From the NCBI GenBank assembly GCA_913058335.1, contig CAJXPX010000008.1, positions 92,036-156,035 of the forward strand: 64,000 bases of DNA, given 5' to 3'. Made by a program: the position numbers and the translations under genes. This document shows, piece by piece, positions 43,501-52,084 of this stretch. Origin of the DNA: an uncultured Hyphomonadaceae bacterium (GTDB lineage: Bacteria > Pseudomonadota > Alphaproteobacteria > Caulobacterales > Maricaulaceae). The notes beneath the pieces are model-generated. The model saw nothing but the letters and a program-made list of their open reading frames with translations, was not told where the DNA came from and made no database searches. Within the stretch, counting starts at the first letter, position 1; the number at the start of each line of letters is the position of its first letter.

Positions 43501-44535
43501 ATGGCATCCCTTCTCGATGTGCTTAGCGGTCAAAAAAACGAAATCCCGCCTATCTGGTTTATGCGGCAAGCCGGAAGACATCTTCCAGAATATTTGGAGG
43601 TAAGATCAAGCGCGAAGAACTTTATCGATTTCTGCTTTAGTCCTGAAAAAGCGGCTCGGGTAACGCTCCAACCTGTCCACCGTTACGACATGGACGCCGC
43701 TATCCTGTTTGCCGATATTTTGCTCATCCCAATCGGCCTGGGCCGAGAAGTAAAGTTCATTAAAGGCACAGGCCCTGTTCTTAGCCCAATAGATGTTGAG
43801 GGCATTAAAGCTCTAACCATAGACGGGGCAGCGGATAGGATATCATCAGTTTTCGAAACCGTCTCCCGCGTCAGAGCAGAGCTTCCAACAGATAAAGCGC
43901 TTATCGGCTTTTGCGGCGGCCCGTGGACGGTCGCAACCTATATGATCGAAGGTAAAGGCAGCCCGAATAAAGAAATCGCGAAACGGTTTGCCTATGAAAA
44001 CCCCGAAGCTATGGCGGATTTGCTAGAGGCACTGGTCATCTCCAGCGCTGATTATCTAATCGGACAAGCCAGAGCCGGAGCCGACGTCTTGAAGATTTTC
44101 GAGAGCTGGGCCGAAGGATTATCGCCGCACATGTTTGAACGTCTGGTTCTCAATCCAACGCGCGATATTATCTCGCGTATAAGAAACGCTGGAATTGAGG
44201 TTCCGATTATCGGGTTTCCACGCGGCGCTGGACTGAACGCCATTAGATATGCGCATGAAACCGGAATTTCGGCGATTGCCGCCGGAACTCAAATGCCGCT
44301 AGATGATTTCCGCTGCGCCATTCCTGAGAACATGCCAGTTCAAGGCAATTTAGATCCACTTGCGCTCAGAATAGGAGGGGATGTCTTACGAAAGGCTGTG
44401 GATCGGGTTCTGAATGATGGAAAGAACGGCCCTCACATTTTTAATTTGGGTCACGGCGTGACGCCGGATGTAAAAATTGATAATGTAGAGGCGGTCGTCA
44501 ACCATATTCGCGGCAAGGAAGCCCATTATGTCTAG
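43501..44535 (+). CDS. hemE: Uroporphyrinogen decarboxylase
   Basis: HemE decarboxylates uroporphyrinogen III to coproporphyrinogen III in heme synthesis. The N-terminal signature is PIWFMRQAGRHLPEY (the commonest form has Tyr where His is here), followed by FADILLIPIGLG, GFCGGPWTVATYMIEG, IFESWAEGLSPHMF and the C-terminal FNLGHGVTPDV. The 344 residues are normal. It starts directly to the right of the predicted origin and overlaps hemJ by 8 bases. Confidence 0.97.
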   Translation: MASLLDVLSGQKNEIPPIWFMRQAGRHLPEYLEVRSSAKNFIDFCFSPEKAARVTLQPVHRYDMDAAILFADILLIPIGLGREVKFIKGTGPVLSPIDVEGIKALTIDGAADRISSVFETVSRVRAELPTDKALIGFCGGPWTVATYMIEGKGSPNKEIAKRFAYENPEAMADLLEALVISSADYLIGQARAGADVLKIFESWAEGLSPHMFERLVLNPTRDIISRIRNAGIEVPIIGFPRGAGLNAIRYAHETGISAIAAGTQMPLDDFRCAIPENMPVQGNLDPLALRIGGDVLRKAVDRVLNDGKNGPHIFNLGHGVTPDVKIDNVEAVVNHIRGKEAHYV

Positions 44536-44965
44536 TCCCTATCTCTGGCTGAAAGCTTTTCATCTCTGTGCCGTAATTTTCTGGATGGCGGGCATGCTCT
44601 ATCTACCTCGGCTCTTTGTTTACCACTCTAGCGCTAAATCCGGTGGAGAGCTGGAAGCCAAGATGGAGGAGGCCGAAGCGAAACTTCTGCGGATCATCAT
44701 GAATCCGGCCATGATTATCGCTTTAATTCTCGGCATAGCTATCATTGCCATCAATGCACCGGCCTATGCCGGCGCGGGATGGCTACATGTGAAAATCTTA
44801 TTGGCTTTAGGATTGATTGGATATCACGGTTATTTGGCGAAAACTCGGAAAAGCTTTTTAAATGGCGGTCGCCCGCGGTCTGAAAAATTCTTTCGCCGGA
44901 TCAATGAAATTCCGGCCATCGTTACGGTTTTGATTGTTATATTAGTGATCGTTAAGCCATTTTGA
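44528..44965 (+). CDS. hemJ: Protoporphyrinogen oxidase HemJ
   Basis: HemJ oxidises protoporphyrinogen IX, the penultimate step of heme synthesis, in bacteria lacking HemG or HemY. The 145-residue membrane protein has four helices and the conserved KAFHLCAVIFWMAGMLYLPRLFVYH (with the heme-binding-type His) and WLHVKILLALGLIGYHGYLAK. It overlaps hemE by 8 bases, linking two steps of one pathway. Confidence 0.93.
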   Translation: MSSPYLWLKAFHLCAVIFWMAGMLYLPRLFVYHSSAKSGGELEAKMEEAEAKLLRIIMNPAMIIALILGIAIIAINAPAYAGAGWLHVKILLALGLIGYHGYLAKTRKSFLNGGRPRSEKFFRRINEIPAIVTVLIVILVIVKPF

Positions 44966-44967
44966 GG

Positions 44968-44982
44968 GTTTCAAGTCTTGAA
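44968..44982. promoter_or_regulatory. Perfect palindrome upstream of rho
   Basis: TTTCAAGTCTTGAAA is a perfect inverted repeat with a single central base, 3 bases after the hemJ stop and 11 bases before the rho -35 element. The tiny loop argues against a terminator hairpin; an operator is possible. No protein partner can be assigned. Confidence 0.35.
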
Positions 44983-44992
44983 AATAATTTAA

Positions 44993-45021
44993 ATTGACAT
45001 TTTAAAAACAAACTCTATTTT
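44993..45021 (+). promoter_or_regulatory. Predicted rho promoter
   Basis: A consensus TTGACA (44993-44998) and TATTTT (45016-45021) are separated by 17 bases. The transcript would carry a leader of about 80 bases before rho. Rho genes elsewhere autoregulate through long leaders, so the leader may be meaningful. Confidence 0.6.
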
Positions 45022-45108
45022 CTCTTTTAACGCCACTCGCGCGTATTCTTTTCAAACATATCCCGCTCTTGCGGTCAGAAGAGACAACCCCCCACCAAAG
45101 AAACGACT

Positions 45109-46407
45109 ATGACAGAACCCCATAAAATAGAGCTGGAGGGCATGACCTCCATCAGTCTTGATGACCTCAAGAAATTTAAACCCGCCGAGTTGATTAAATT
45201 TGCCGAAGAAGTCGGTATTGAAAACGCGGCATCCATGCGCAAGCAGGATATCTTTTTCGCAATTTTGAAAGACTTGGCCGAGGAAGATATTAAAATTAAC
45301 GGAAGCGGTGTTTTGGAAGTCCTTCAGGATGGCTTCGGCTTTCTCCGATCCCCTGAAGCGAATTATCTTGCCGGGCCGGATGATATCTATGTTAGCCCGA
45401 ACCAAATCCGAAAAATGGGCCTTCGGACTGGCGATACAGTATCCGGCGAAATTCGCAGCCCACAGGATAATGAGCGTTATTTCGCGCTAACCCGCGTTAC
45501 GTCTATGAACTTTGGCGCGCCGGAGCAGGCCCGCAATAAAGTACATTTTGACAATTTGACGCCGCTTTATCCCGATCAACGCTTCCAACTGGAAATCGAA
45601 GACCCGACTCTGAAAGATAATTCAGGACGCGTCATTGATATTGTGTCCCCTATCGGGAAGGGCCAGCGTGCTCTGATTGTGGCCCCGCCACGCACAGGTA
45701 AAACTGTTCTCTTGCAAAACATTGCCCACTCTATCGAACGCAATCATCCTGAATGTTATGTTCTGGTACTTCTGATTGATGAACGTCCGGAAGAAGTAAC
45801 GGATATGCAGCGCTCGGTGAAAGGCGAAGTTGTGTCTTCAACTTTTGACGAACCTGCGACACGGCATGTCCAAGTTGCCGAAATGGTCATTCAAAAAGCC
45901 AAACGCCTAACCGAACACGGCAAAGACGTGGTCATTCTGCTCGATTCCATCACCCGTCTTGGCCGCGCCTATAACACGGTTGTCCCGAGTTCCGGGAAAG
46001 TCTTGACCGGCGGTGTCGACGCCAATGCTCTGCAACGTCCAAAACGCTTTTTCGGCGCGGCCCGGAATATTGAGGAAGGCGGGTCCCTGACTATTATTGC
46101 GACGGCCCTCATTGATACCGGCTCTCGGATGGACGAGGTTATCTTTGAAGAATTTAAAGGAACAGGTAACTCGGAAATCGTGCTTGACCGCAAAGTCGCG
46201 GATAAGCGTATCTTCCCGGCTATTGATGTGACGAAATCCGGCACGCGAAAGGAAGAATTGCTTATCGGTCCGGCTGAATTGCAAAAGACTTATGTCCTGC
46301 GCCGTATTTTGAACCCGATGGGCACTATGGACGCGATTGAGTTCCTTCTGTCTAAACTCAAGGACAGCAAGACCAATTCAGACTTCTTTGAGAGTATGAA
46401 TACTTAA
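45109..46407 (+). CDS. rho: Transcription termination factor Rho
   Basis: Rho is the hexameric RNA helicase that ends untranslated transcripts. The 432 residues include the N-terminal [21 protein letters not shown], the RNA-binding cold-shock domain ([31 protein letters not shown] split over residues ~65-95), Walker [17 protein letters not shown], Walker [17 protein letters not shown] and the Q- and R-loop regions. The start is followed by a short acidic extension. Its stop overlaps the convergent membrane-protein stop by 4 bases. Confidence 0.98.
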   Translation: MTEPHKIELEGMTSISLDDLKKFKPAELIKFAEEVGIENAASMRKQDIFFAILKDLAEEDIKINGSGVLEVLQDGFGFLRSPEANYLAGPDDIYVSPNQIRKMGLRTGDTVSGEIRSPQDNERYFALTRVTSMNFGAPEQARNKVHFDNLTPLYPDQRFQLEIEDPTLKDNSGRVIDIVSPIGKGQRALIVAPPRTGKTVLLQNIAHSIERNHPECYVLVLLIDERPEEVTDMQRSVKGEVVSSTFDEPATRHVQVAEMVIQKAKRLTEHGKDVVILLDSITRLGRAYNTVVPSSGKVLTGGVDANALQRPKRFFGAARNIEEGGSLTIIATALIDTGSRMDEVIFEEFKGTGNSEIVLDRKVADKRIFPAIDVTKSGTRKEELLIGPAELQKTYVLRRILNPMGTMDAIEFLLSKLKDSKTNSDFFESMNT

Positions 46408-46880
46408 ATATCTCTTGGCGGTTTTTGGCGCGTCAAGATCGCAAAGGCCAAACCGCCAATAATGCCTGCGAGTATTTGTAGGAATAACCCTGTCCCGTCG
46501 CGGGCCCCTGCGACGAGTTGCGTGCCGAAAAAGACGTTTTTCATCGCCCAGAGCATAACGCCCATAGAGACGGCTCCGGCTACTCCAAACACAATAATTC
46601 TGAAAAACAATTTCATTCGGAGCTTTAAAACAAGGAGCAAAAGTGACCCGGCTCCAAAAGCTATCAGCAACCCTAAACTGACAAAACCCAAATAGAGCAT
46701 TTTGGCAAAATAAAAGAGGTCGTAAAAAACCATAGACAGACCTTGTCCAAAGCTCACAGACCCCCCGATATTTTCCAATAAGGCGATAACTCTTAGGCTA
46801 GAAAAAACAGATCCTAAAAGGGCCGTCAGGACTGCCGCCCCTAACCAAGCGAGAATCCATTTTGTAATTGCTCTAAGCAT
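46404..46880 (-). CDS. Hypothetical four-helix membrane protein
   Basis: I do not recognise this protein. It is about 158 residues with four hydrophobic helices (near residues 7-30, 50-80, 85-110 and 130-150) and a basic C-terminus (RQKPPRDI). ATG at 46880 is preferred; the frame is open to a TTG at 46901. It is convergent with rho and divergent from the sugar dehydrogenase gene, with start codons 39 bases apart. No motif suggests a role. Confidence 0.6.
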   Translation of the reverse strand: MLRAITKWILAWLGAAVLTALLGSVFSSLRVIALLENIGGSVSFGQGLSMVFYDLFYFAKMLYLGFVSLGLLIAFGAGSLLLLVLKLRMKLFFRIIVFGVAGAVSMGVMLWAMKNVFFGTQLVAGARDGTGLFLQILAGIIGGLAFAILTRQKPPRDI

Positions 46881-46918
46881 GGCTACAGTCGTGCTGAACA
46901 AAAGTCAGGTCGTCAAGT

Positions 46919-48049
46919 ATGAAACATCAAGCCGCGTTTTTCTCTTTTCTGCTCACTTTGTGTTTATCAGCCTGTATGGAGCCTCAGCCGGCTCCGAATA
47001 TTACCGAACGGCCCTCTACCGAGTTCAGCCTAGAGACGATTGCTGACGGATTAGTCACGCCTTGGGCGGTGGAAGAACTTTCTGAAGATGAGTATCTGAT
47101 TACGGAAAAGCCGGGTCGACTTATCCGTCTGGTAAAGGGAAACCGGGCTGTTGTTCAAGGATTGCCCGAGGATATACTTGCCGAAGGTCAAGGCGGACTT
47201 TTGGATGTGAAATTGGCGCCTGATTTTGCCGAGACGAAAGAAATTTATCTCTCTTATGCTTATGGCACAACGGAGGCGAACGGCACCGCCTTATTGCGGG
47301 CAACTTTAAACGGAACAGAGCTGACGGAGGTGACAACTATTTTCCGCGCTAGTCCACCAAAATCCGGATCACAGCATTTCGGATCGCGGATTGCCTTTTT
47401 ACCGGATGATACTCTTATTCTAACCTTAGGCGAAGGATTTGCCTATCGGGAGGATGCACAAAAACCTGACACCCATTTAGGCAAAATAATTCGTCTCACA
47501 CGGGATGGCGGCGTGCCGCAAGACAACCCTTTTTTAGGTCAGGATAATTACAAACCCCAGATTTATTCTATGGGCCATAGAAATGTACAAGGCCTCGCCT
47601 ATGACGCCGAGACGAATACACTTTGGGAACATGAACATGGCCCGCGCGGCGGAGACGAATTAAATATCATCACCGGCGGAGAAAACCACGGCTGGCCGCT
47701 TGTAACAAAGGGCGTTGATTATAACGGCGCGAGAGTTTCGCCTTTCGAAGAAAAAAAAGGTTATGTAGAACCTATCTATTCTTGGGTTCCTTCTATCGCG
47801 CCCAGCGGGCTGGTAATTTATCGCGGAGAGATGTTCCCCGATTGGAATGGAGATGCCTTAATCGGAGGATTGGCATCTCGTGACCTCCGGCGGGTGGATT
47901 TGGAAAATAGAGAGGTCGTCAGCGAAACAGACCTTTTAAGCGATCTGGACGCGCGCATTCGTGATGTGCGGGTGTCTGCGGACGGATCTGTTTTAATTCT
48001 CACAGACGACCCTGACAATGGGCAGCTTCTGCGCCTGCGAGCTAAATAG
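46919..48049 (+). CDS. PQQ-dependent aldose sugar dehydrogenase-like lipoprotein
   Basis: The 376-residue protein has a signal peptide with lipobox LSAC and a six-bladed beta-propeller of the soluble glucose/sorbosone dehydrogenase (YliI/Asd) family. Recognisable blocks are GLVTPWAVEEL, EGQGGLLDVKLAPDF, SQHFGSRIAF, GHRNVQGLAYD, LWEHEHGPRGGDELNII and YSWVPSIAPSGLVIY, including His and Arg positions that bind PQQ in the family. It likely oxidises aldoses in the periplasm if PQQ is available; no pqq genes are in the window. Confidence 0.88.
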   Translation: MKHQAAFFSFLLTLCLSACMEPQPAPNITERPSTEFSLETIADGLVTPWAVEELSEDEYLITEKPGRLIRLVKGNRAVVQGLPEDILAEGQGGLLDVKLAPDFAETKEIYLSYAYGTTEANGTALLRATLNGTELTEVTTIFRASPPKSGSQHFGSRIAFLPDDTLILTLGEGFAYREDAQKPDTHLGKIIRLTRDGGVPQDNPFLGQDNYKPQIYSMGHRNVQGLAYDAETNTLWEHEHGPRGGDELNIITGGENHGWPLVTKGVDYNGARVSPFEEKKGYVEPIYSWVPSIAPSGLVIYRGEMFPDWNGDALIGGLASRDLRRVDLENREVVSETDLLSDLDARIRDVRVSADGSVLILTDDPDNGQLLRLRAK

Positions 48050-48056
48050 AATATCT

Positions 48057-48087
48057 CAAAAGAAAACCCGCCTCAAAGGACGGGTTT
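48057..48087 (-). terminator. Terminator between the sugar dehydrogenase and secB
   Basis: AAACCCG (48064-48070) pairs with CGGGTTT (48081-48087). Read on the minus strand the stem is followed by TTTTCTTTT, so it best serves secB, whose stop is 20 bases away. On the plus strand only the stem's own T bases follow, so termination of the sugar dehydrogenase would be weaker. Confidence 0.7.
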
Positions 48088-48106
48088 AAAAATCTCATGT
48101 CAGCTT

Positions 48107-48670
48107 TTAATTTGTTGGCTGATCCGCGGCGCGGCGCATCATTTCCTCACGAAACATGGCAGCAAAATCCGGTGGCTCAAGCATGATAGGCGGGAAGCCG
48201 CCATTCTGCGTCATCTCGGCCATAATCTGGCGCGCAAACGGGAAGAGGAGGCGCGGACATTCGATCAAAATCATCGGCTGGATCTGCTCAACATTGATGC
48301 CTTGGAAAGCAAACAAGCCAGCATATTCAAGCTCGGCAATAAAGGCGACATTTTCACCGCGACGGGCTTCGGCGCGGAGCATTAAAGTCACTTCGACATT
48401 ATCATCGTCCATCATTTGACGACCGATTTCGATATTGATGTTTATTGCCGGAGCTTCCAGACCGGAGCGAAGACTTTCCGGCGCGTGCGGATTCTCAAAA
48501 CTCTGATCTTTGGTATATTGCGCTAATATGCTCAGCATTGGTCCAGAGGCAGCCTCGCCATTAGCCTGTGCGTCTGTCGCCTGATTAGCTTCAGGTGATG
48601 AAGTAGGAGAGACTTCGCCGTCAATAGACAGGCTATCTTCTTCCTTGGTTTTCTTGGGTTTTTTAGCCAT
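48107..48670 (-). CDS. secB: Protein-export chaperone SecB
   Basis: SecB keeps preproteins unfolded and hands them to SecA. After a charged and Ser/Ala-rich N-terminal extension of about 45 residues (MAKKPKKTKEEDS...), the conserved fold starts at LAQYTKDQSFENPHAPESL and contains NVEVTLMLRAEARRGENVAFIAELEYAGLF split across residues 85-118. It ends with CPRLLFPFARQIMAEMTQNGGFPPIMLEPPDF, seen in pieces. The extension is longer than in E. coli SecB (155 residues total). It is divergent from timA, as in many alphaproteobacteria. Confidence 0.95.
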   Translation of the reverse strand: MAKKPKKTKEEDSLSIDGEVSPTSSPEANQATDAQANGEAASGPMLSILAQYTKDQSFENPHAPESLRSGLEAPAININIEIGRQMMDDDNVEVTLMLRAEARRGENVAFIAELEYAGLFAFQGINVEQIQPMILIECPRLLFPFARQIMAEMTQNGGFPPIMLEPPDFAAMFREEMMRRAADQPTN

Positions 48671-48842
48671 ATAAATTCCCTGACGGGCTCCCTTTGGCGG
48701 GTTATCGAAATGGCCCGCCTGCTATCATGGCGCGCCAATAGCCGCAATTCCTTATTGCGACGACTGTTCAGAGACCCTATCTGGTAAAGGACGTGCCTTG
48801 TTTCAACAGGGCCATTTAAATTTAGCCACAAAAGACGCTCTT

Positions 48843-49529
48843 ATGTATGAAGTCATTCTTTACGCCGCCATCGCGACAGTCGTTTGTGTCATGTTCTACA
48901 GCGTTTTGGGGAAAACAGTTGGCAAAGGCCCCGAAGACGCGATTAACCCCCGATCTATGATGGAAGATGAAAAATCTGCCTCAGTTGTAGAGCCTTTATC
49001 AAAAGATTTGGAAAGAAGAGGTCTTGGCGCGATATCGGCTGGCGATCCAGAATTTTCACCCAGTCATTTTATAGATGGAGCCAAGCAGGCCTATTCCATG
49101 ATTTTAGAAGCCTTTGCGGCGGGCGATCACGACACACTCGCAAATCTACTGACAAAGGACACGCTGGCCGTCTATAACAAAGCCATCAAAGATCGTGAGA
49201 AGTCCGGTTATACTCAAGTCACGGATTTGGGCCGTTTAAGGAAAACCTCAATCGATTCTGCTGAGTTGACCGGATCGATCGCCCGTATCTCTGTTTTATA
49301 TGAATCTGATTTGACGTCTGCGCTACTGGATGACGAAGGAAATGTGGTTCAGGGCGATCCTGATGTTCTATCGTCTATCGCGGAAATTTGGACGTTTGAA
49401 CGAAATCTAAAACAGTCCGACCCGACTTGGAGACTTGCGGATGTTGCGCCGTCCGAAGGCGATGACTTGGAAGCTGATCCGTCTCCTGATACAAAAGATG
49501 CTGATCCAAAACCTTCAGGCGACGAATAA
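48843..49529 (+). CDS. Tim44/TimA family protein
   Basis: The 228-residue protein has one N-terminal membrane segment (about residues 3-20) followed by a Tim44-like domain: FIDGAKQAYSMILEAFAAGDHDTLANLLTKD, DREKSGYTQVTDLGRL and IAEIWTFERNLKQSDPTWRL occur in order. Mitochondrial Tim44 tethers Hsp70 to the import channel; in Caulobacter TimA is linked to the envelope. The ATG at 48843 is taken because it begins the membrane segment; a frame 15 codons longer starts at 48798. The C-terminus is acidic. mltA follows 5 bases later. Confidence 0.9.
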   Translation: MYEVILYAAIATVVCVMFYSVLGKTVGKGPEDAINPRSMMEDEKSASVVEPLSKDLERRGLGAISAGDPEFSPSHFIDGAKQAYSMILEAFAAGDHDTLANLLTKDTLAVYNKAIKDREKSGYTQVTDLGRLRKTSIDSAELTGSIARISVLYESDLTSALLDDEGNVVQGDPDVLSSIAEIWTFERNLKQSDPTWRLADVAPSEGDDLEADPSPDTKDADPKPSGDE

Positions 49530-49534
49530 ACAAA

Positions 49535-50806
49535 ATGCAAAAATTTTCTCTTGGGGCTCTCTTTTTTGTCTTAATGATTGTCACCGGCCTGACGGGTTGC
49601 ATGACTACGGCCGGGGAGGAGAATAATCCCTGGTCGGAAACCCCTTATATGGAAGGCGAAGTAACAGAGGGCTCGTATGAGGCGGCGCCTTTGACGGCTC
49701 CGCCGAGCGCCCCTGAAATTCCTGCGCCCCGTTCTCCACAGCCTGATCCCCCGGAAGAGGTTATCGTCAACACGCCGCTTTGGTATGATAATCTGGCCGA
49801 TTGGGCAGAGGCCGACACCCGCCCCGCCCTTACCTCTTTTCGCCGTTCCTGCAAAAGTTGGGTCAAAGCAAAGCCTGACGCCGCCTTGAACAAAAATCTT
49901 CCCGACTATGGAACTTATAGGGATTGGCTACCCGCTTGTGCTAAGGCGAAATTTGCCAGCCAAACGAAAGACGGGGCGCGCGCCTTTTTTGAAAATGAAT
50001 TTGCGCCTCTTTCCCTCAAAACGCTGACGGAAGACTCCGGAACATTGACCGGCTATTATGAGCCTGAAATCGATGTTCGCCTGACGCCGGACAAGACGTT
50101 CCGCGAACCTATATTGGCGAAACCGACAAATTCTGCCGTGTTGAAAAAACCCCGATCCCAAATCAACGCCAATTCATCGCGGGTCATCGCCTATGGCCGC
50201 CCCATTGATGTATTCTTTATGCAAATACAAGGATCGGGCCGATTGAAATATCAAGACGGCAGAAGTCTGCGCGCCGCCTATGCTGCTAATAATGGAAAAC
50301 CCTATACGTCTATCGGGCGTGTCTTGGTGGAGCGCGGTGAAATGAAACTTTCAAGCGCCTCAAAACAATCCATCGAGTCGTGGATGGAAAAAAATGGTCC
50401 GGAAAAAACCCGCGCCCTGATGAATGAAAATCCGCGCTATATCTTCTTTGCCGAACAGGCTGTTACGATTGATGAATTAGGCGTCGAGGAAGGCCCTCGC
50501 GGCGCGATGGAAGTCCCTCTTACTGAAATGGGCTCTATCGCGGTTGACCCCCGCTATCATCCTTACGGAACTCTGATGTGGCTGGAAACGACCCTCCCGC
50601 AAGAGGGCGGTGATTACCAAGGAAAAGAAACCGGCCTTTTGGTTTCAGCCCAAGATACGGGGAAAGCCATTCGCGGCGCGCTCAGAGGCGATCTCTTTTT
50701 CGGATCTGGAGACGAAGCCGGCGCGCGCGCCGGCGTGATGAAACATGATGTACGCTGGAGGGTGCTTGTGCCAAAATCTATTGCGCCGTCTCAACCCGTT
50801 AGTTGA
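49535..50806 (+). CDS. mltA: Membrane-bound lytic murein transglycosylase A
   Basis: MltA cleaves glycan strands to anhydro-muropeptides. The signal peptide ends in the lipobox LTGC (about residues 19-22) and is followed by a ~60-residue Pro-rich linker. The catalytic domain includes FFENEFAPL, GTLTGYYEPEIDVRL, DVFFMQIQGSGRLKY and the 3D domain with VDPRYHPYGTLMWLET and SAQDTGKAIRGALRGDLFFGSG, where the catalytic Asp is expected. The 423 residues fit. It starts 5 bases after timA and its end is close to smr, giving timA-mltA-smr. Confidence 0.95.
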   Translation: MQKFSLGALFFVLMIVTGLTGCMTTAGEENNPWSETPYMEGEVTEGSYEAAPLTAPPSAPEIPAPRSPQPDPPEEVIVNTPLWYDNLADWAEADTRPALTSFRRSCKSWVKAKPDAALNKNLPDYGTYRDWLPACAKAKFASQTKDGARAFFENEFAPLSLKTLTEDSGTLTGYYEPEIDVRLTPDKTFREPILAKPTNSAVLKKPRSQINANSSRVIAYGRPIDVFFMQIQGSGRLKYQDGRSLRAAYAANNGKPYTSIGRVLVERGEMKLSSASKQSIESWMEKNGPEKTRALMNENPRYIFFAEQAVTIDELGVEEGPRGAMEVPLTEMGSIAVDPRYHPYGTLMWLETTLPQEGGDYQGKETGLLVSAQDTGKAIRGALRGDLFFGSGDEAGARAGVMKHDVRWRVLVPKSIAPSQPVS

Positions 50807-50819
50807 TGGGTTTTGGGGG

Positions 50820-51329
50820 ATGAAAAAGAAACCGGACAGACCGCTGAAAGACGAAGAGCGCGATGTCTGGGGCCGCGTCGCGCGAACGGTGGCGCCGCGC
50901 CGGTATCCGAAGGGGAAGGGAAGCGCTAAACCCCTCCCCAGTCGTGAAGATTTTGCCAATATGCTGAGGGTGGCGCCCAGTATCTCTCAAGACATTCAAC
51001 GCTCCCCTGGACGGTTAGAGCTAAATAACGACAAAAAGACCCGGCGAGGACGTGTCGAGGTGGATGCCAAAATAGATTTACATGATATGACCCAAAACGA
51101 AGCCCGCCCGGCGCTGGCCAGAGCCATCATCAGAGCGGCAAAACATAATAAAAAATGTTTGTTGGTCGTCACAGGGAAAGGGGCGCGCCTTAACGGCGTA
51201 TTGCGCCAGAATTTCCCAAATTGGATCAAAGACCCGGCGCTACGTCCGCATATTGCAACCTATGCCCAAGCCCATCTGAAACATGGCGGGTCGGGCGCCT
51301 GGTATATTTTTCTGAAACAAAGTTTGTAA
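50820..51329 (+). CDS. Smr-domain protein (SmrA/YdaL type)
   Basis: A basic N-terminal half (about 90 residues) is followed by an Smr domain: IDLHDMTQNEARPALARAIIRAA and CLLVVTGKGARLNGVLRQNFPNWI, ending GGSGAWYIFLK. The DLHxxT and TGKG signatures are those of the MutS2 C-terminal nuclease-like domain. Stand-alone Smr proteins may cleave or bind nucleic acids; the role is not settled. ATG at 50820 follows GGGGGA. It begins 14 bases after the mltA stop; an in-frame start at 50745 inside mltA is less likely. Confidence 0.9.
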   Translation: MKKKPDRPLKDEERDVWGRVARTVAPRRYPKGKGSAKPLPSREDFANMLRVAPSISQDIQRSPGRLELNNDKKTRRGRVEVDAKIDLHDMTQNEARPALARAIIRAAKHNKKCLLVVTGKGARLNGVLRQNFPNWIKDPALRPHIATYAQAHLKHGGSGAWYIFLKQSL

Positions 51330-51453
51330 GGGCTCAAGCTCGTCTCAACCTGTCTAAAACATTAACTTCGACGTGATCTCGCAACTCTGACGCCTAATGG
51401 GCGTAGTATCTTCAAGAAAGCGGACATTTAAACCCTGTCCCTTGGAGATTAGA

Positions 51454-52044
51454 ATGACTTTAAAAACTATTTTGACACTGAGCGCGACTTTTGCAGCGTC
51501 TGCGGTTCTCCTGCCCTATACGGCGACCGCCCAAATTAGTGGACAAGACAGCGACACTGCACAGCTTCAAAAAATCTCCTATCAACCTATCAGCGACGCC
51601 TCTATTGAAGCAGAGATTGAAAGCTCTGTTATAAAGGGCGAGCATGATGCCATGTTAAACGAAACCTATGGCGACGGCGTGGCGCAGGCCTTTCGCGCCG
51701 CCTATGCGATCAATGTGATGTCTCCTTTATGGTCAGAAAGTTCCGCAAAGCAGCTGGTAAAGGCTGTTTCCATCATGGAAGATCAAGGGACAGTTAACTC
51801 AACTGTGGAATCAGAGGCGAAAGACGCGCTGGAAAGCCGTTTTGAAGGCAAGACCGCGCAGCAACGCGCGCAAGGCGATATGGCTCTCTCCATGACTTAT
51901 ATCCATCTTGAAGATCTTCGACATGCCCCGGACGCGCAAACATCCGAAATGGCCACGCCAAGGCTCGCCAATTTGGATGAGCATCTATTTTCTACCGCTC
52001 AATCCGGTAAAGGGGATGAATCCTCGGAGTTTAACTCGTTTTAG
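51454..52044 (+). CDS. Secreted stand-alone L,D-transpeptidase scaffold-like domain protein
   Basis: The 196-residue protein has a signal peptide ending near TATAQ and no catalytic domain. Residues about 82-150 align without gaps to residues ~105-173 of the YcbB-like L,D-transpeptidase encoded 3 kb downstream; both share AYA..V..PLW, then a following helix and RF. By eye about a quarter of 68 positions are identical. In the larger protein this region is the N-terminal scaffold that precedes the peptidoglycan-binding domain. It may regulate or dimerise with that enzyme, or be a decayed paralog. ATG at 51454 follows TTGGAGATT; a longer frame starts at 51397. Confidence 0.55.
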   Translation: MTLKTILTLSATFAASAVLLPYTATAQISGQDSDTAQLQKISYQPISDASIEAEIESSVIKGEHDAMLNETYGDGVAQAFRAAYAINVMSPLWSESSAKQLVKAVSIMEDQGTVNSTVESEAKDALESRFEGKTAQQRAQGDMALSMTYIHLEDLRHAPDAQTSEMATPRLANLDEHLFSTAQSGKGDESSEFNSF

Positions 52045-52084
52045 TTAGAACTCTCGAGGCAGACTTAAATTAATCAGAATTGGC

